Assembly (NCBI GenBank): GCA_021157445.1
Contig: JAGGWM010000091.1
Location: 1-7,466 of the forward strand
DNA from: Thermococcus sp.
GTDB lineage: Archaea; Methanobacteriota_B; Thermococci; Thermococcales; Thermococcaceae
Length of the DNA: 7,466 nucleotides
Reading direction: 5' to 3'
Shown here in pieces: positions 6,076 to 7,466 of the stretch. Position numbers and translations under genes: made by a program. A model generated the notes under the pieces. The model was given only the letters and a program-made list of their open reading frames with translations, made no database searches and was not told where the DNA came from. Each line of letters begins with the position of its first letter. The first letter of the stretch is position 1.

Positions 6076-6083
6076 TTTATAAA
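6076..6083 (-). promoter_or_regulatory. TATA box of the hypA-mmHypB-hycI operon
   Basis: TTTATAAA (self-complementary) about 32 bp before the hypA ATG, with ACCACC-rich sequence in the upstream BRE position on the minus strand. It implies a leader of about 10-15 bases. No other strong promoter is seen inside the operon. Confidence 0.7.
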
Positions 6084-6090
6084 TGGTGGT

Positions 6091-6107
6091 GTTTCAAACA
6101 AAAGGTG
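6091..6107. promoter_or_regulatory. SurR-like operator upstream of the hyp operon promoter
   Basis: GTTTCAAAC (6091-6099) is a perfect palindrome of the form GTTnnnAAC, the core site of SurR, the redox/sulfur-response regulator of Thermococcales hydrogenase genes. On the plus strand it continues with five bases and GTG (6105-6107), one mismatch from the extended GTTn3AACn5GTT form. It lies 8 bp upstream of the TATA box, the position expected for activation. Match seen in sequence; binding is inferred. Confidence 0.5.
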
Positions 6108-6109
6108 TT

Positions 6110-6120
6110 AAAAAGAAAAA
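6110..6120 (-). terminator. T-tract end of the PLP enzyme gene
   Basis: Immediately after the stop of the PLP enzyme, the minus strand reads TTTTTCTTTTT. It would end that transcript just before the operator and promoter of the hyp operon, consistent with separate transcription. Confidence 0.5.
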
Positions 6121-6122
6121 GA

Positions 6123-7466
6123 TTAGTGCCACGTAACGGTTTTGTGCTTAACCTTCCCCGCAAGGGCATCTTTTAGGGCTTGCTCCATAATCTCCAGTCC
6201 TTTCTCGGCAATCTCTTTCGTTATTACAAGCGGTGGTGTTATTCTTATGACGTTTCCAAACATGCCGTAGCTTGGCAAAATCAAGCCGAGTTCAAATGCC
6301 CTCCAGCAGATTTTTCCGGTGAGCTCTGGATCGGGTGTTTTGGTGTTGGGCTTCACTATTTCTGCACCTATCATTAGGCCCCTGCCCCTAACATCTCCAA
6401 TGACATCGTAGCTCTCTTTCATCTCAAGTAGGCGTTTCTTTATGAAATCTCCAACCTTCAGAGCGTTCTTAAGGAGGTTTTCCTCTTCTATTATCTTAAG
6501 GGTCGCATATGCAGCTGCTGAAATGACTGGATTAGCCGCTGGAGTTAGTAGTGCAGAACCGCTTGTCATTTCCATGAGATCAGCTTTTCCAATTACTCCA
6601 CTAAGTCCCATTCCACTAGCCACGCCTTTTCCAAAGGAAATAAAATCGGGCTCTATTCCAAACCATTCGCTCGCAAACCACCTTCCAGTCCTTCCAATTC
6701 CTGTCTGCACTTCATCCATTGCCAAAAGAACCCCGTGCTCATCAAGCACTTTTTTGAGCTCTTTAAAGAAGTTATCCGGTGGAACTACTATTCCCGCGTC
6801 TCCTTGGATAGGTTCAGCTAGGAGAATACTCACTTCATCTGGAGGCACAACATGGGCAAAAACGTAATTCTCGAGATAGTCCAAGAAGGCATTTATCAGC
6901 TCATCAGGCTCTTCATACCCGTCTATCCTCCATGGGTTTCTATAGGGGTTCGGATATGGGATCCAGACTACATTTGGAACTAACGGGGAGAAGCCTCTCT
7001 TTTGTGAGCTTTGGAAAGCAGCAACAGAGGTTGCCCCATAAGTTTGTCCGTGATATGCCCCAATAAAGGCAACTATCCAGGGTTTTCTTGTTGCAAAGCG
7101 AGCGACTTTCATGAGCAGATCGATGGAATCGCTCCCACTTAATCCAAAGAGGACTTTTGGGTTCTCTATTGGGGCTTTTTCGGCTAAAATTTCCGCAACT
7201 TCTATCGCCCTTTTGCTGTAAGTGTAGCCGATCATTGAGTGTTGTATTTTTGCAACTTGTTCCTGCACCTCTTTAACTAACTTAGGATGAGCATAACCTG
7301 TTGAAGCCGCGGCGGCTCCGGCAAGGAAGTCTATGAAAACATTGCCATCAACATCCTCTATCAAAGCCCCATAACCTCTCTCGGGCACGACGGGAAAGAG
7401 CTTAACCCCTAAACCTTGAGAAATCACCCTTTTTTCTCTTTCCACAAGCTCCTTGGCTTTTGGTCC
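6123..7466 (-). CDS. Class-III aminotransferase-fold PLP enzyme (aminotransferase or amino-acid racemase), 5' end missing
   Basis: Fold-type I PLP enzyme of the ornithine/GABA aminotransferase family. Members in Thermococcales include omega-aminotransferases and amino-acid racemases (alanine/serine, leucine/methionine, broad-substrate). Numbered from the GTG at 7445, it shows phosphate-binding GSDSID (104-109), AYHGQTYG (130-137) stacking on the ring, EPIQGD (211-216), the cofactor Asp in DEVQTGIGRTG (D244), Schiff-base lysine in SFGKGVASG (K273, codon 6627-6629), and R401 in IRITPP for the substrate carboxylate. The frame stays open from 7445 to the window edge (GPKAKELVEREK...), where family members have sequence, so the true start lies outside and 7445 is not the start. 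I cannot choose between racemase and transaminase from sequence. It is followed by a T-tract and is probably not part of the hyp operon. Confidence 0.88.
   Translation of the reverse strand, partial: GPKAKELVEREKRVISQGLGVKLFPVVPERGYGALIEDVDGNVFIDFLAGAAAASTGYAHPKLVKEVQEQVAKIQHSMIGYTYSKRAIEVAEILAEKAPIENPKVLFGLSGSDSIDLLMKVARFATRKPWIVAFIGAYHGQTYGATSVAAFQSSQKRGFSPLVPNVVWIPYPNPYRNPWRIDGYEEPDELINAFLDYLENYVFAHVVPPDEVSILLAEPIQGDAGIVVPPDNFFKELKKVLDEHGVLLAMDEVQTGIGRTGRWFASEWFGIEPDFISFGKGVASGMGLSGVIGKADLMEMTSGSALLTPAANPVISAAAYATLKIIEEENLLKNALKVGDFIKKRLLEMKESYDVIGDVRGRGLMIGAEIVKPNTKTPDPELTGKICWRAFELGLILPSYGMFGNVIRITPPLVITKEIAEKGLEIMEQALKDALAGKVKHKTVTWH

Noticed and set aside
6442..6867. 141-codon plus-strand ORF opposite the PLP enzyme gene
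   Set aside because: Ser/Pro-rich antisense shadow of a strongly conserved enzyme; no promoter or RBS.

Overview
This window looks like chromosomal DNA of a hyperthermophilic archaeon of the order Thermococcales (Thermococcus/Pyrococcus group). The evidence is the set of protein families: archaeal TrmY, archaeal asparaginyl-tRNA synthetase, a Thermococcales-type HypA with a long insert in its zinc domain, and the ATPase-type 'mmHypB'. Signals agree: GGAGGTGA-like ribosome binding sites, TTTATAAA/TTTAAATA boxes about 25 bp before short leaders, T-tract ends, and an encoded CCA on the tRNA. The species cannot be fixed from the sequence alone.

Layout, left to right. (1) Positions 1-513 carry the 3' part of trmY on the plus strand. 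It overlaps, tail to tail, a minus-strand amidohydrolase of the MTA/SAH-deaminase group. (2) About 240 bp (1755-2000) separate the amidohydrolase from plus-strand asnS. This stretch holds two divergent TATA boxes, a GGCAAA repeat cluster and a 20-codon ORF with its own promoter and RBS. (3) asnS is followed by a tRNA-Arg(UCU) gene. An open frame runs from the tRNA into a protein-like 30-codon tail that may be a gene remnant. (4) A 162-aa minus-strand protein of unknown function follows, then a gene-poor stretch of about 360 bp that seems to contain a frameshifted gene remnant. (5) A compact minus-strand operon, hypA - mmHypB - hycI, encodes nickel delivery to, and C-terminal processing of, [NiFe]-hydrogenase large subunits. 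Its promoter has a GTTnnnAAC palindrome directly upstream of the TATA box, matching the core site of the sulfur-response regulator SurR. (6) The right edge is a class-III aminotransferase-fold PLP enzyme (aminotransferase or amino-acid racemase), cut by the window end just before its start.

How the genes work together: trmY, asnS and tRNA-Arg serve translation. The hyp operon is a dedicated hydrogenase-maturation set: HypA binds Ni, the ATPase partner helps load it, and HycI cleaves the large subunit once Ni is in place. The amidohydrolase (purine nucleoside or related salvage) and the PLP enzyme are metabolic genes without an evident link to the rest. I found no complete mobile element, CRISPR array or defence system. 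The least explained pieces are the 162-aa protein, the two probable gene remnants and the short ORF before asnS.
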